Shown one piece after another: positions 26,021-34,449 of a stretch of 64,000 bases of DNA. Position numbers and translations under genes: made by a program. Origin of the DNA: Clostridium pasteurianum BC1 (GTDB taxonomy: Bacteria; Bacillota; Clostridia; Clostridiales; Clostridiaceae); assembly GCF_000389635.1 (NCBI RefSeq), contig NC_021182.1, forward strand, positions 992,001-1,056,000. Direction: 5' to 3'. Each line of letters starts with the position of its first letter. The stretch's first letter is position 1. The notes under the pieces are model-generated. The model saw nothing but the letters and a program-made list of their open reading frames with translations. It made no database searches and was not told where the DNA came from.

Positions 26021-27229
26021 ATGATTAGTAGAGATGAGGCTTTGAACATAATTTTACAGGAAACACCTCTGGGTAATGTGGAGGAAAAATATATATTAGA
26101 TAGTTTAAGCAGGGTTCTTTCTGAGGATATATATTCAAAAGACAATTTACCACCCTTTAGTAAATCTGCCATGGACGGTTATGCAATAAAGAGTGAGGAA
26201 ACAGCAGAGGCGTTAAGAGAAGCTCCAATAGAATTTAATATAACAGGTATTATTAAAGCAGGAGATTTTTTTGAAGGAGAATTGCAAAAGGGTGAAGCTA
26301 TTAGGATAATGACAGGAGCACCACTACCTAAAGGGGCAGATGCCGTAATACAGTTTGAAAAGGTAAAAATTGAGGGCATCAGTCTTTTTGTATATGATAA
26401 GGTAAAAGCAGATAGAAATGTAATTAAACGTGGTGAAGAAATTAATTCAGGAGACCTTGCTCTTGCTAAAGGCACTGTCATAAGGCCTTTTGAAATAGGG
26501 CTTTTGGCTTCCCTTGGCTATAGTAAAATTCCTGTATATAGAACTCCAACAGTTGCTCTCATAATTACTGGTGATGAATTGATCAATATAGAAGAGGAGC
26601 TTTATCCGGGGAAGATAAGAAATAGCAATGAATATACACTGATTTCACTGCTGAAAAATGCAGGACTTAAGCCTATATCCTTTGGACTGGTAAAAGACAA
26701 TAAGAACCTCATAAGGGAAAAGATTGAAGAAGCGCTAAAGGTATCTGATATAGTTGTAACTTCAGGAGGGGCTTCTAAAGGAGACTATGATTTTGTGGAA
26801 GATGTGCTGGTGGAGCTTGGAGCAGATATAAAATTTAATTCTGTAGCAATAAAGCCTGGAAAACCTCTAACCTTTGCCGTGGTGAAGGATAAATTGTTTT
26901 TTAGTTTGCCTGGCAATCCACTGGCAGCAATAAATACTTTCCAGGAGTTTATAATACCAGCTTGTGATAAATTTATGGGAAAAAAGAGATGTACTGATAT
27001 TTTACCTGTGATTTTAAAGGATGATTATAATTTTAAAAAGGGAAAAAGAATGTATATATACGTAAATATACAAAAGGTAAATGGAGTCTATTACGGATAT
27101 AGAATAGGTTGGCAGAGTTCTAGTGGACTAGCCTCTGTAACTGAGGCAAATGGAGTTGTAATAGTGCCGGAAGAAAAGAGCTGTGTAAAGTCAGGGGAGA
27201 TTTTAAATGGATACTTCATTTTCTCATAA
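26021..27229 (+). CDS. moeA: Molybdopterin molybdenumtransferase
   Basis: A 402-residue MoeA. Recognisable parts are the domain start FSKSAMDGYAI, the segment GEAIRIMTGAPLPKGADAVIQ, the Mog-like domain with VTSGGASKGDYDFV, and FSLPGNPLAA. It inserts molybdate (or tungstate) into adenylated molybdopterin, the step after MogA. It lies 27 bp after fdhF and its end overlaps mobB by 23 bp, so all three are co-expressed. Confidence 0.95.
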   Translation: MISRDEALNIILQETPLGNVEEKYILDSLSRVLSEDIYSKDNLPPFSKSAMDGYAIKSEETAEALREAPIEFNITGIIKAGDFFEGELQKGEAIRIMTGAPLPKGADAVIQFEKVKIEGISLFVYDKVKADRNVIKRGEEINSGDLALAKGTVIRPFEIGLLASLGYSKIPVYRTPTVALIITGDELINIEEELYPGKIRNSNEYTLISLLKNAGLKPISFGLVKDNKNLIREKIEEALKVSDIVVTSGGASKGDYDFVEDVLVELGADIKFNSVAIKPGKPLTFAVVKDKLFFSLPGNPLAAINTFQEFIIPACDKFMGKKRCTDILPVILKDDYNFKKGKRMYIYVNIQKVNGVYYGYRIGWQSSSGLASVTEANGVVIVPEEKSCVKSGEILNGYFIFS

Positions 27230-27731
27230 AAAAGTGATTTCTATAATTTCAGCTAAATCGGATATGGGTAAAACTACATTAATAGAGGATCTCATTAGAA
27301 TATTTAAAAGTAAGGGCTACAGACTAGGAGTACTAAAATATGATGTAAAGAAATTTGAAATAGATAAAGAGGGTAAAGACAGTTACAGGTTTACTGAGGC
27401 TGGAGCAGATACTATGATAATTGCTTCAGCAGAGAAACTTGCCATGATTGAAAGACTACGGAAAGAGGAAAGTATTGAAAGTGTAATAGACCGCTTTCAA
27501 AGTATGGATCTGATAATAATTGAGGGTTTTAAAAGTAATGGCTATCCACAGATAGAAGTACACAGAAAGGGAAGGGCAGCAAAGCTTCTAATAAATAGCA
27601 GCGAATTCGATTCCTCTAATATTATAGCTGTGGCAACAGATGAAAGATTAGAAGATATAAAGCTTCCACAACTTGATCTGAATGATGTGGAAAAAGTAGC
27701 CTGTTTTATTGAGGAAAGGGTTATAAAGTGA
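27207..27731 (+). CDS. mobB: Molybdopterin-guanine dinucleotide synthesis protein B
   Basis: A 174-residue P-loop GTPase accessory protein. The P-loop reads SAKSDMGKTTLIEDLI (Ser replaces the usual first Gly), followed by KYDVKKFEIDKEGKDSYRFTEAGAD and the IIEGFKSNGYPQIEVHR motif typical of MobB. It assists MobA in forming MGD. It starts inside the moeA 3' end in another frame, indicating translational coupling. Confidence 0.93.
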   Translation: MDTSFSHKKVISIISAKSDMGKTTLIEDLIRIFKSKGYRLGVLKYDVKKFEIDKEGKDSYRFTEAGADTMIIASAEKLAMIERLRKEESIESVIDRFQSMDLIIIEGFKSNGYPQIEVHRKGRAAKLLINSSEFDSSNIIAVATDERLEDIKLPQLDLNDVEKVACFIEERVIK

Positions 27732-27762
27732 AAAAACTATTAAATTCAAAATATAGGTGGTA

Positions 27763-27793
27763 TCTTTGATTTGTTATTTATTTTCAGATGCCT
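27763..27793. repeat. MITE-like repeat fragment, AGGCATA family right end
   Basis: ATCTTTGATTTGTTATTTAT followed by TTTCAGATGCCT matches the right end of the element at 23641-23803 almost exactly. No left end is visible between mobB and the ferredoxin gene. Confidence 0.55.
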
Positions 27794-27821
27794 AAACACT
27801 TAAGAAAGGTTGAATAAAATT

Positions 27822-28337
27822 ATGAACACTAATTCTTTTGTAATAGGGGATGCCAGTAAATGCGTAGGCTGCAGAGCTTGTGAAGTGGCATGCTTTAGAG
27901 CCCACAGCAGCAAGGAGAATGCTAATAAGCCGATTTTTGTTGGAGGAAAGAGAATACCTATAGTAACAAGAATTCATGTAATTAAAAATGAAGAATTTTC
28001 AGTGCCAATACAGTGCAGACACTGTGAGAATGCTCCCTGTGCAAATGTATGTCCTGTAGGGGCTATAAAAGAAATAGATAATGCTATAATAATTGATGAA
28101 AAAGCCTGTATTGCCTGTAAAGCCTGCGTAATGGCCTGCCCTTTTGGAGCAGTGGAAGTAGGAAGTGAAGCTGAGGATTCAGCAAAATTTGCATATAAAT
28201 GTGATTTATGTAAGGAGCAAGATACTCAGGCATGTGTAAAAATATGTCCTAAAAAGGCACTAAGATTTATTAATCCATTAGAGGAGAAAGAAAAGCGAAG
28301 TATAGAAGCAGCTATTAATTTACCTAAGGGATTTTAG
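27822..28337 (+). CDS. Four-cluster ferredoxin-like electron carrier (HycB/HydN type)
   Basis: A 171-residue cytoplasmic protein with four cysteine groups for 4Fe-4S clusters: CVGCRACEVACFRAH, CRHCENAPCANVCPVGAI, CIACKACVMACPFGAV, and CDLCKEQDTQACVKICP. Proteins of this type shuttle electrons from FdhF to hydrogenases or ferredoxin. I start at ATG 27822, 12 bases after AAAGG; a TTG at 27810 is too close to that site. The paralogous gene follows 19 bp later. Confidence 0.92.
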   Translation: MNTNSFVIGDASKCVGCRACEVACFRAHSSKENANKPIFVGGKRIPIVTRIHVIKNEEFSVPIQCRHCENAPCANVCPVGAIKEIDNAIIIDEKACIACKACVMACPFGAVEVGSEAEDSAKFAYKCDLCKEQDTQACVKICPKKALRFINPLEEKEKRSIEAAINLPKGF

Positions 28338-28356
28338 AATTAAGGAGAGAGAGTAG

Positions 28357-28929
28357 ATGAACAGTTTTGTTATAGCAAATCCAAACAGATGTATAGGTTG
28401 TAAAACCTGTGAGGCAGCTTGTGTAATGGCTCACTCAGAAAAAAATATATTAGCAAAGAAAAATGATAAGTTAAATTTTAATCCTTGCCTAAAGGTTATA
28501 AAAACTGCAGATATAACTGCGCCTGTACAGTGTAGACACTGTGAAAATGCACCCTGTGGAAATGCATGTCCTAATGGTTCCATAACCAATGAGGATGGAG
28601 TAGTTTTAATAAACAAAGATACCTGTATTGGATGTAAATCCTGCATGGTTGCTTGTCCTTTTGGAGCTATAGATCTAATTGTACAGCATGATGAAGAGGG
28701 CGAAGTAATAAAACAAACAGGACTTAAATGCAATAGAGATGGGAAATTTGTCAGTAAAGAAAAATTAGTGGCCAACAAATGTGATTTATGTGTGGGAAGA
28801 GAAAACGGGCCAGCTTGTGTGGAAGTATGCCCTATGGATGCTTTAAGGCTGGTTGAAGGTGAGACTATAGGTGAGGATATTGAGAAAAAGAGAAAAAACA
28901 CTGCCTGCAGTCTAGCCAATATGGAGTAA
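28357..28929 (+). CDS. Second four-cluster ferredoxin-like electron carrier
   Basis: A 190-residue paralogue of the upstream protein with the same four-cluster layout: CIGCKTCEAACVMAH, CRHCENAPCGNACPNGSI, CIGCKSCMVACPFGAI, and CDLCVGRENGPACVEVCP. A 20-residue insertion lies between the third and fourth cluster. It is probably a formate dehydrogenase electron-transfer subunit. Having two in tandem suggests they pass electrons to different partners or form a wire. It ends 3 bp before mobA. Confidence 0.92.
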   Translation: MNSFVIANPNRCIGCKTCEAACVMAHSEKNILAKKNDKLNFNPCLKVIKTADITAPVQCRHCENAPCGNACPNGSITNEDGVVLINKDTCIGCKSCMVACPFGAIDLIVQHDEEGEVIKQTGLKCNRDGKFVSKEKLVANKCDLCVGRENGPACVEVCPMDALRLVEGETIGEDIEKKRKNTACSLANME

Positions 28930-28932
28930 ATT

Positions 28933-29538
28933 ATGGATAATTTCAAAACTGCAGTAATCCTTGCTGGGGGGAAAAGTTCCCGTATGGGTTTTGACAAGCA
29001 GTTTTTAAAAATAGATGAAGTAAAATTGATGTATAAATTAATAGATGAACTTAAAAGGGAATTTCAGGACATAGTAATTGTAACTAATAAACCGGATGAA
29101 TATGGAGATGATTTCAGCTGCTGCAGAATAGTGTCTGATGAGATAAAGCAAAAGGGGCCTTTATCGGGAATTCATGTAGGACTTAAAGAGAGTAAGAGTA
29201 AATATGCATATTTTATGGCTTGTGATATGCCAAATATAAATTTGGATTATATAAGATACATGAAAAAGGAACTGATTAGAACTGAAGCGGATGCCTGTGT
29301 TACAGAACAGGGGGATAAAGTACAACCCTTTAATGCCTTCTATTCTGCAGAAATATTTCCTAAAATAGAAAAGCTTATAATGGAAAATAGAAGATCTATG
29401 CTAGCACTTATTAATATCATAAATACTCATTTTATTAAAGAGAATATTGCAAGAAAATATGACGGCAATCTTTATATGTTTCTAAATCTTAATACACAAG
29501 AGGATGTAATCAAGTATAGTAAAATGAGTAAGCAGTGA
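28933..29538 (+). CDS. mobA: Molybdenum cofactor guanylyltransferase
   Basis: A 201-residue nucleotidyltransferase with the MobA opening VILAGGKSSRMGFDKQFL, where the GGxSxRMG loop and Lys bind GTP. KGPLSGIHVGL and AYFMACDMPNI supply the metal-binding Asp. It attaches GMP to Mo-molybdopterin to make MGD, the form needed by FdhF. It is directly linked to the ferredoxin genes. A palindromic repeat follows about 50 bp downstream. Confidence 0.94.
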   Translation: MDNFKTAVILAGGKSSRMGFDKQFLKIDEVKLMYKLIDELKREFQDIVIVTNKPDEYGDDFSCCRIVSDEIKQKGPLSGIHVGLKESKSKYAYFMACDMPNINLDYIRYMKKELIRTEADACVTEQGDKVQPFNAFYSAEIFPKIEKLIMENRRSMLALINIINTHFIKENIARKYDGNLYMFLNLNTQEDVIKYSKMSKQ

Positions 29539-29590
29539 AGATAAGGTAATTCATAATTGTGAGAAAGAGTGAAGTAACTAATAAATGGTA

Positions 29591-29617
29591 AAATTTACAC
29601 CCCAGGGGTGTAAATTT
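29591..29617. repeat. GGGGTG palindrome repeat, perfect copy
   Basis: A perfect 27-bp palindrome with the core TTTACACCCC-A-GGGGTGTAAA between mobA and moaA. It could act as a bidirectional terminator (TTTTTC follows on the plus strand) or as a repeat element. The same core occurs near 13845 and 14648. Confidence 0.7.
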
Positions 29618-29633
29618 TTCCAGAAGATACTAT

Positions 29634-29771
29634 ATGATTGTGAAAGAGAAAGATATTGATAATTCCATAAATACATTATATGATAATGAATATAATATAA
29701 TTCGCATTAATATTGGGATATATATTCATGTAGAAGAAGGAATAGCTGAATATTTATCTGTCGGAAAATAA
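29634..29771 (+). CDS. Possible 45-residue protein of unknown function
   Basis: A short frame from ATG 29634 to TAA 29769-29771 inside the 325-bp gap between mobA and moaA. It encodes an acidic soluble peptide (MIVKEKDIDNSINTLYDNEY and onward). The ribosome binding site is weak (AGAAG) and no family is recognised. It may be a gene fragment or chance. The remainder of this gap, apart from the palindrome, shows nothing further except the moaA ribosome binding site. Confidence 0.25.
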   Translation: MIVKEKDIDNSINTLYDNEYNIIRINIGIYIHVEEGIAEYLSVGK

Positions 29772-29863
29772 CTATTTATAGTTTTGATTATCTTTAAAAG
29801 TTCCTATATATAAATAAGTAAATATGGATAAGATGAATTTAACTATAACAACGGGGGTGGGAG

Positions 29864-30820
29864 ATGTTTGATTCATATGGAAGAAGAATAAATTACTTGA
29901 GAATATCAGTTACGGATTTATGTAATTTAAGATGTAAATACTGTATGCCTGAAAAGGGAATAAAAAAAATGCTCCATGAAGAAATTTTAAGTCTGGAGGA
30001 AATACAGAGTTTAGCTGAAAGCTTTGTAGAAAAGGGCGTAGATAAAATTAGAATAACTGGCGGAGAACCTTTAGTAAGACGAGGGCTGTTGAATTTAATA
30101 GAAGGCATAGGAAACTTACAAAAGGTGAAGGATTTTTCCATGACTACCAATGGAATATTACTGGGTAAATATGCTGAGGACTTAAAAAATGCTGGACTTA
30201 ACAGAGTAAATATAAGCATGGATACTTTAGATGGAAAGAAGTATTCCAAAATCACCAGAGGCGGAAGATTAGCTGATGTACTGAAGGGAATAGAAGTTGC
30301 TAAAAATGCTGGACTTACTCCCATAAAAATTAATGTGGTATTGATAAAGGGCTTTAATGAAGATGAAATAGAGAGCTTTGTAAATTTAACAAGATATGAA
30401 GAAATAGATGTAAGATTTATAGAGCTTATGCCTATAGGTGCTTTAAAATATTGGTCTCTTAATAATTATATTTCAAATAACATAGTACTGGAAAAGGTGC
30501 CGGAATTAACAGAAGCTGCAGCCACAGATATTTCTTCTCCGGCAAAATACTATAAACTTTCAGCAGGTAAGGGTAGAGTGGGACTCATTAACCCTATATC
30601 CTGTAAATTCTGTAAAAATTGCAATAGAATGAGGCTTACTGTAGATGGTAAGATAAAGCCATGCCTTCATTCTAATGAGGAGATAGACTTAAAAGTGCCC
30701 CTTAGGCAGGGAAAAAATATTGGTGAATTAATAGATAATATTATTATAAATAAGCCTAAGGAACACAATTTGGAGGATGGAAATTATATAAGCAGAAATA
30801 TGATGGATATTGGTGGTTAA
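29864..30820 (+). CDS. moaA: GTP 3',8-cyclase
   Basis: A 318-residue radical SAM enzyme that starts molybdopterin synthesis by rearranging GTP. The SAM-binding cluster ligands are Cys20, Cys24 and Cys27 in CNLRCKYCMP. The second cluster is bound by CKFCKNCNRMRLTVDG with a later Cys in IKPCLHS. RITGGEPLVRRG matches the family. The start follows GGGGGTGGGAG. moaC and the MoaD/MoaE subunits are not in the window, so the pathway must be completed elsewhere in the genome. Confidence 0.95.
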   Translation: MFDSYGRRINYLRISVTDLCNLRCKYCMPEKGIKKMLHEEILSLEEIQSLAESFVEKGVDKIRITGGEPLVRRGLLNLIEGIGNLQKVKDFSMTTNGILLGKYAEDLKNAGLNRVNISMDTLDGKKYSKITRGGRLADVLKGIEVAKNAGLTPIKINVVLIKGFNEDEIESFVNLTRYEEIDVRFIELMPIGALKYWSLNNYISNNIVLEKVPELTEAAATDISSPAKYYKLSAGKGRVGLINPISCKFCKNCNRMRLTVDGKIKPCLHSNEEIDLKVPLRQGKNIGELIDNIIINKPKEHNLEDGNYISRNMMDIGG

Positions 30821-30858
30821 CAGCAATACAAGATATATATAAGAGGAGATTTTGGGAA

Positions 30859-31305
30859 ATGGCTAAAGTTATAGCAATTAACATTAGTGATAAAAAAGGA
30901 ATTATAAAAACTTCTATAAAAGAAGGCATTTTCATAGAGGAATATGGTCTTAAGGGAGATGCTCACGCGGGAAAATGGCACAGGCAGGTAAGCCTTTTGG
31001 CTAAGGAAAGTATAGACAAAATGATAGAAATGGGTGTAACAGGCCTAGTGCCAGGTAAATTTGCCGAAAATATTACTACAGAGGATATAGTACTCTACAG
31101 GCTTCCTGTAGGTACAAAATTAAAAATAGGTGACACTGTTCAAGAGATAACTCAGATCGGAAAAGAGTGTCATAAAGGCTGTGCCATAAAGCAGCAGGTA
31201 GGAAAGTGTATAATGCCAACGGAGGGTGTATTTACAAGAGTATTAAAAGGTGGAATAATAAAACCAGGAGATACTATAGAAATTATGAAGATTAAAAATA
31301 GGTAA
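30859..31305 (+). CDS. MOSC domain protein
   Basis: A 148-residue stand-alone MOSC domain. GLKGDAHAGKWHRQVSLLA contains the conserved Gly-Asp-x-H core, and IGKECHKGCAIKQQVGKC holds the conserved Cys. MOSC proteins carry sulfur or pterin groups for molybdenum enzymes; in clostridia small MOSC proteins are commonly encoded beside moaA. It is the last gene of the molybdenum region and is followed by a hairpin. Confidence 0.9.
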   Translation: MAKVIAINISDKKGIIKTSIKEGIFIEEYGLKGDAHAGKWHRQVSLLAKESIDKMIEMGVTGLVPGKFAENITTEDIVLYRLPVGTKLKIGDTVQEITQIGKECHKGCAIKQQVGKCIMPTEGVFTRVLKGGIIKPGDTIEIMKIKNR

Positions 31306-31310
31306 TATAT

Positions 31311-31343
31311 TTGATCTAATTATTTCTAAAATAATTAGATCAA
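31311..31343. terminator. Hairpin after the molybdenum cofactor genes
   Basis: TTGATCTAATTATTT and AAATAATTAGATCAA form a perfect 15-bp stem with a 3-base loop. There is no strong T-run on the plus strand, so it may work as a bidirectional terminator with the converging phosphoesterase gene. Confidence 0.5.
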
Positions 31344-31370
31344 GCAAGAGTTTTCAAGTTCTAAAGGTAA

Positions 31371-32183
31371 TCACTGCGGTTTAACATCTAATTCAATTAT
31401 CTCAGGAACAGCAAAAAATCTTAAAGGAAGTCTACTGCAGCCAAGACCTTTCGAAGTTATTATCATTGAATTACCTTTAGTATTAATAGTTTTTATAAAT
31501 TTTTGACCGTAGGAGGATTCTGTTGCAGGAGCGTATAGTCCAAATAAATTTATCTGACCTCCATGAGTATGACCACTTAAGCCAATATCAAAATTTATAT
31601 TGTATTCTTCAAAGAAATCTGGATTATGAGAAATCATAATATTTAAATATTTTTCATTTATTTGAAGAACGTCAGTGTTAACCTGTCCACTTTTTAAATC
31701 ATCAACTCCATGAAAAAGCACTGTGGAATTTTTAAAATTTATAGAGTAAGTTTTATTTTTCAGTAGATTTATTTTGCACTTTTCCATACTTTCCAGCAAT
31801 AGATTTATATTTTCCTTGAGATAATACTCATGATTACCTAAAATTGCAACTATGCCGTGTTTAGACTTTATTTGTTTTATTTCATTAAAAAATTTATCTA
31901 AATCAGTCTTATTAAATTTTGTATTTCTTTCTACAAATAGATAATCACCGCCCAGTATTACCAGATCAGGCTCAAGTCTATTAACTTTATTTATTATACT
32001 TTTTAATCTATGCTTGAAATAATAATCACCATAATGTGTATCTGATATAAATACTATTTTAATTTTATCAGTAACTTTTGTTGTTTTAAATTTAATTTTA
32101 TTTACTCTAACTACCTGAGCCTCAAGCAGTGACCATAATAATCCTATACCTAGGAAGAAAATTACTATATACAGTAATCTCAT
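31371..32183 (-). CDS. Membrane-anchored metallophosphoesterase, YkuE-like
   Basis: A 270-residue protein with an N-terminal membrane helix (about 1-20) and a calcineurin-type phosphoesterase domain. The metal-binding motifs in order are VFISDTHYGDYYFK, ILGGDYLF, ILGNHEYY, MISHNPDF and SGHTHGGQ. It probably faces the outside of the membrane. Bacillus YkuE acts on cell-wall components; the substrate here is not known. I use ATG 32183, eight bases after GGGAGG; the upstream GTG overlaps that site. Confidence 0.9.
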   Translation of the reverse strand: MRLLYIVIFFLGIGLLWSLLEAQVVRVNKIKFKTTKVTDKIKIVFISDTHYGDYYFKHRLKSIINKVNRLEPDLVILGGDYLFVERNTKFNKTDLDKFFNEIKQIKSKHGIVAILGNHEYYLKENINLLLESMEKCKINLLKNKTYSINFKNSTVLFHGVDDLKSGQVNTDVLQINEKYLNIMISHNPDFFEEYNINFDIGLSGHTHGGQINLFGLYAPATESSYGQKFIKTINTKGNSMIITSKGLGCSRLPLRFFAVPEIIELDVKPQ

Positions 32184-32280
32184 AAAATGCACCTCCCAGA
32201 AATTTGTATGTTCAATTATAAATGAAGTAGGTCTTTTATGTCAAATTGAGATTGTGAACAATTAATGAAATATGAATTGG

Positions 32281-32311
32281 ATTTTGTGTGAATCGCTTTC
32301 ACAGAGTGCAC
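32281..32311. repeat. Fragment of the repeat seen at 36338-36512
   Basis: TGAATCGCTTTCACAGAGTGCA and its flanks match the 36452-36480 segment (GCGAATCACTTTCACAGAGTGC) with two substitutions. Only this internal portion is present here, in the divergent gap between the phosphoesterase and YihY genes. Confidence 0.55.
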
Positions 32312-32432
32312 AATGTACAGTTGAAAGTTAATGAAATCTAATTATTGATAGTTTTTTTAGCGCATATGAAGCGATATTAATTGGAAATACTACACCCATA
32401 GATCAAATAATTTGTGGAGTGAGGATGATTAT

Positions 32433-33260
32433 ATGCTTTTTTCTATGGAAAAACTTAAGTGTGGACTTATAAGTATGACTAAAAAAGCATTGGCAGATGA
32501 TATATTGGCACTGTCTTCTCAGCTTGCCTATAGTTTACTATTTGCTTTTTTCCCATTTCTAATATTTTTAATGACTATAGTAGGTTATAGTGACATAAAA
32601 ACAAGTGATATTATGAATAATTTAAGAACTGTAATTCCAAGAGAGGCTTATGGTTTAGCAGATAAAACTATTTCTGAGGTAGTAAGTAGCAAAAAGGGAG
32701 GACTTTTATCCATAAGTATAATACTTACACTATGGTCCGCTTCTGCTGGCTTCAATGCAGTGATAAAGGGATTAAACAAGGCCTATAATGAAAAAGAGTC
32801 CAGAAGCATAATAAAAGTACAACTTATATCTTTGGCTTTTACCTTTGGAATGGTAATAATAATCATGTTTTCTGTATTTTTACTTATATTTGGGGAGACT
32901 AACAGCAATTTTTTGATCAAATGGTTTGGGCTCTCAAAGGAATTTAAAATTATATGGAATTTTATGAAATACATATTGAGCATTGCAATTATGATAAGTA
33001 TATTTAGTGCTGTATATAAATTTGCTCCATGTAAAAAACATAGTTTAAGAGAGGTTATGCCTGGAGCTCTATTTGCCTCTTTAGGCTGGATAATATCTTC
33101 TCTAGTCTTTTCCTTCTACATAAATAATTTTGCAAATTATTCAAAATTCTATGGAAGTATCGGCGCGGTAATAATACTGATGCTGTGGCTTCTTATTACT
33201 GCCATTGTTATTATTTTAGGTGGCGAAATAAACTCCGTACTATTGAAAAAATGCAAATGA
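32433..33260 (+). CDS. YihY/virulence factor BrkB family membrane protein
   Basis: A 275-residue protein with six membrane helices and the YihY/BrkB pattern: QLAYSLLFAFFPFLIFL, LWSASAGFNAVIKGLNKAYN and IILGGEINSVL. The family was once named ribonuclease BN by mistake; its real function, perhaps transport, is not established. ATG 32433 with GTGAGG upstream is chosen over a TTG seven codons earlier. It stands alone. Confidence 0.9.
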   Translation: MLFSMEKLKCGLISMTKKALADDILALSSQLAYSLLFAFFPFLIFLMTIVGYSDIKTSDIMNNLRTVIPREAYGLADKTISEVVSSKKGGLLSISIILTLWSASAGFNAVIKGLNKAYNEKESRSIIKVQLISLAFTFGMVIIIMFSVFLLIFGETNSNFLIKWFGLSKEFKIIWNFMKYILSIAIMISIFSAVYKFAPCKKHSLREVMPGALFASLGWIISSLVFSFYINNFANYSKFYGSIGAVIILMLWLLITAIVIILGGEINSVLLKKCK

Positions 33261-33397
33261 TTTGTGATGAAAATATTTCCTTGGAAAAACTTTATTTATG
33301 CTATTTACATAAGAATTTTTTTGATGTAGAATTCAATTTGTTAGAGGTGTAAAAATAAAATAAACCCCTTAAAAATTGAAGATAGAAGGTATGCAGG

Positions 33398-34033
33398 GTG
33401 AATAGAACCATTTTGAAAAAATTCTCAATTATAATGTTAGCAGCAATGATACTTACTGGATGTAGTGAAAATTCAAAGATAACGCCAACGGATGCAAAGA
33501 TACAAAAGACTAAGGTAACAGAAAACTCAGAGAGAAGCACTGCAGAGGAAACTGTAAAAAGTTATTACAGCAGTGAAGTAAGTAAAGATGCACAATTCCT
33601 CAGTAAATATTTTGTAAACCCACAGATGTCAGAAGTCGGTTCTGTTAAAAAGAAACTGAATGCCTTTAATGTGAATAAAATAGAAGTAATAAAATTATTT
33701 AATATAAAAAAGCAGGGTAATTATGCAGTAATGATTTGTGCCTATAATACTTATTTTCAGAATATACAAAAGCCAAGACCAGATGTGGAAATTGTATCTT
33801 TTGTAAATAAAAATGGTTCCTGGTATATATTAAATGATTATGGTGTTGCATCTGATAATGATGTTACTTGGCTTGACACTGCAAACTTACAGGAAAAAGA
33901 GTTTTTAGCAGAAAGTAGTGAGCTTCAATCCATAATAAAGCAAAATGAAAATTTTGATAAAGTTAACAGTGCCTTTATAAATAAAGGTAAAAAAGCTATG
34001 ATGGAAATGCAAATCTCCAATAACTCATTTTAG
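33398..34033 (+). CDS. Lipoprotein of unknown function
   Basis: A 211-residue secreted lipoprotein. The signal peptide ends in the lipobox MILTGC, so lipidation at that Cys is expected. The mature part has a linker rich in Thr and Ser and then a compact domain (VKSYYSSEVSKDAQFLSKYF and onward) that resembles small NTF2-like or DUF4829-like domains, but I cannot assign a family. The start codon is GTG with GAAGG nine bases upstream. A terminator overlaps its stop codon, making it monocistronic. Confidence 0.75.
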   Translation: MNRTILKKFSIIMLAAMILTGCSENSKITPTDAKIQKTKVTENSERSTAEETVKSYYSSEVSKDAQFLSKYFVNPQMSEVGSVKKKLNAFNVNKIEVIKLFNIKKQGNYAVMICAYNTYFQNIQKPRPDVEIVSFVNKNGSWYILNDYGVASDNDVTWLDTANLQEKEFLAESSELQSIIKQNENFDKVNSAFINKGKKAMMEMQISNNSF

Positions 34034-34050
34034 TTGTTGGAGTTTTTTTA
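34015..34050 (+). terminator. Intrinsic terminator overlapping the lipoprotein stop codon
   Basis: CTCCAATAACT pairs with AGTTGTTGGAG and is followed by TTTTTTTA. The left arm includes the last coding codons of the lipoprotein gene. Confidence 0.85.
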
Positions 34051-34449
34051 TTGTATTAAGAAAACAACTTGTTATGCAGGTGCGTTCAGAAAAACTTAAG
34101 AAATGAGTAAAAAGACATCAACAATTTTGGTAATGAAAAATTTTACAATATTAGTATATGATATTATAATTGTAATTAAACTAAATTCATTGATAGTACT
34201 TTTATATTTATCCACTTTTATTTCAATGTTTTTTGTAAATTTAAAATATTAAAATTAAAATATTATCTTTATAATGAAAGAATAGAAAAAACTGAACTTG
34301 CCTAATATTTTCAGAAACTTATGTTATATTATAATAGTGCAATATTGAAGTATTCTAATAAGAAATGCTGCTTTTATATAGAGATTTAAAATATTATTTT
34401 AATGATATTTAGTATTAATTTATCCGATAAATTAATAGAAGGAGAAAAT
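34051..34449. other. AT-rich intergenic region upstream of the regulator gene
   Basis: About 400 bp without a credible gene. It should hold the promoter of the response regulator operon; several TATAAT-like boxes occur (for example near 34150 and 34335) but none stands out. I see no repeat, palindrome or RNA element here. Confidence 0.4.
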
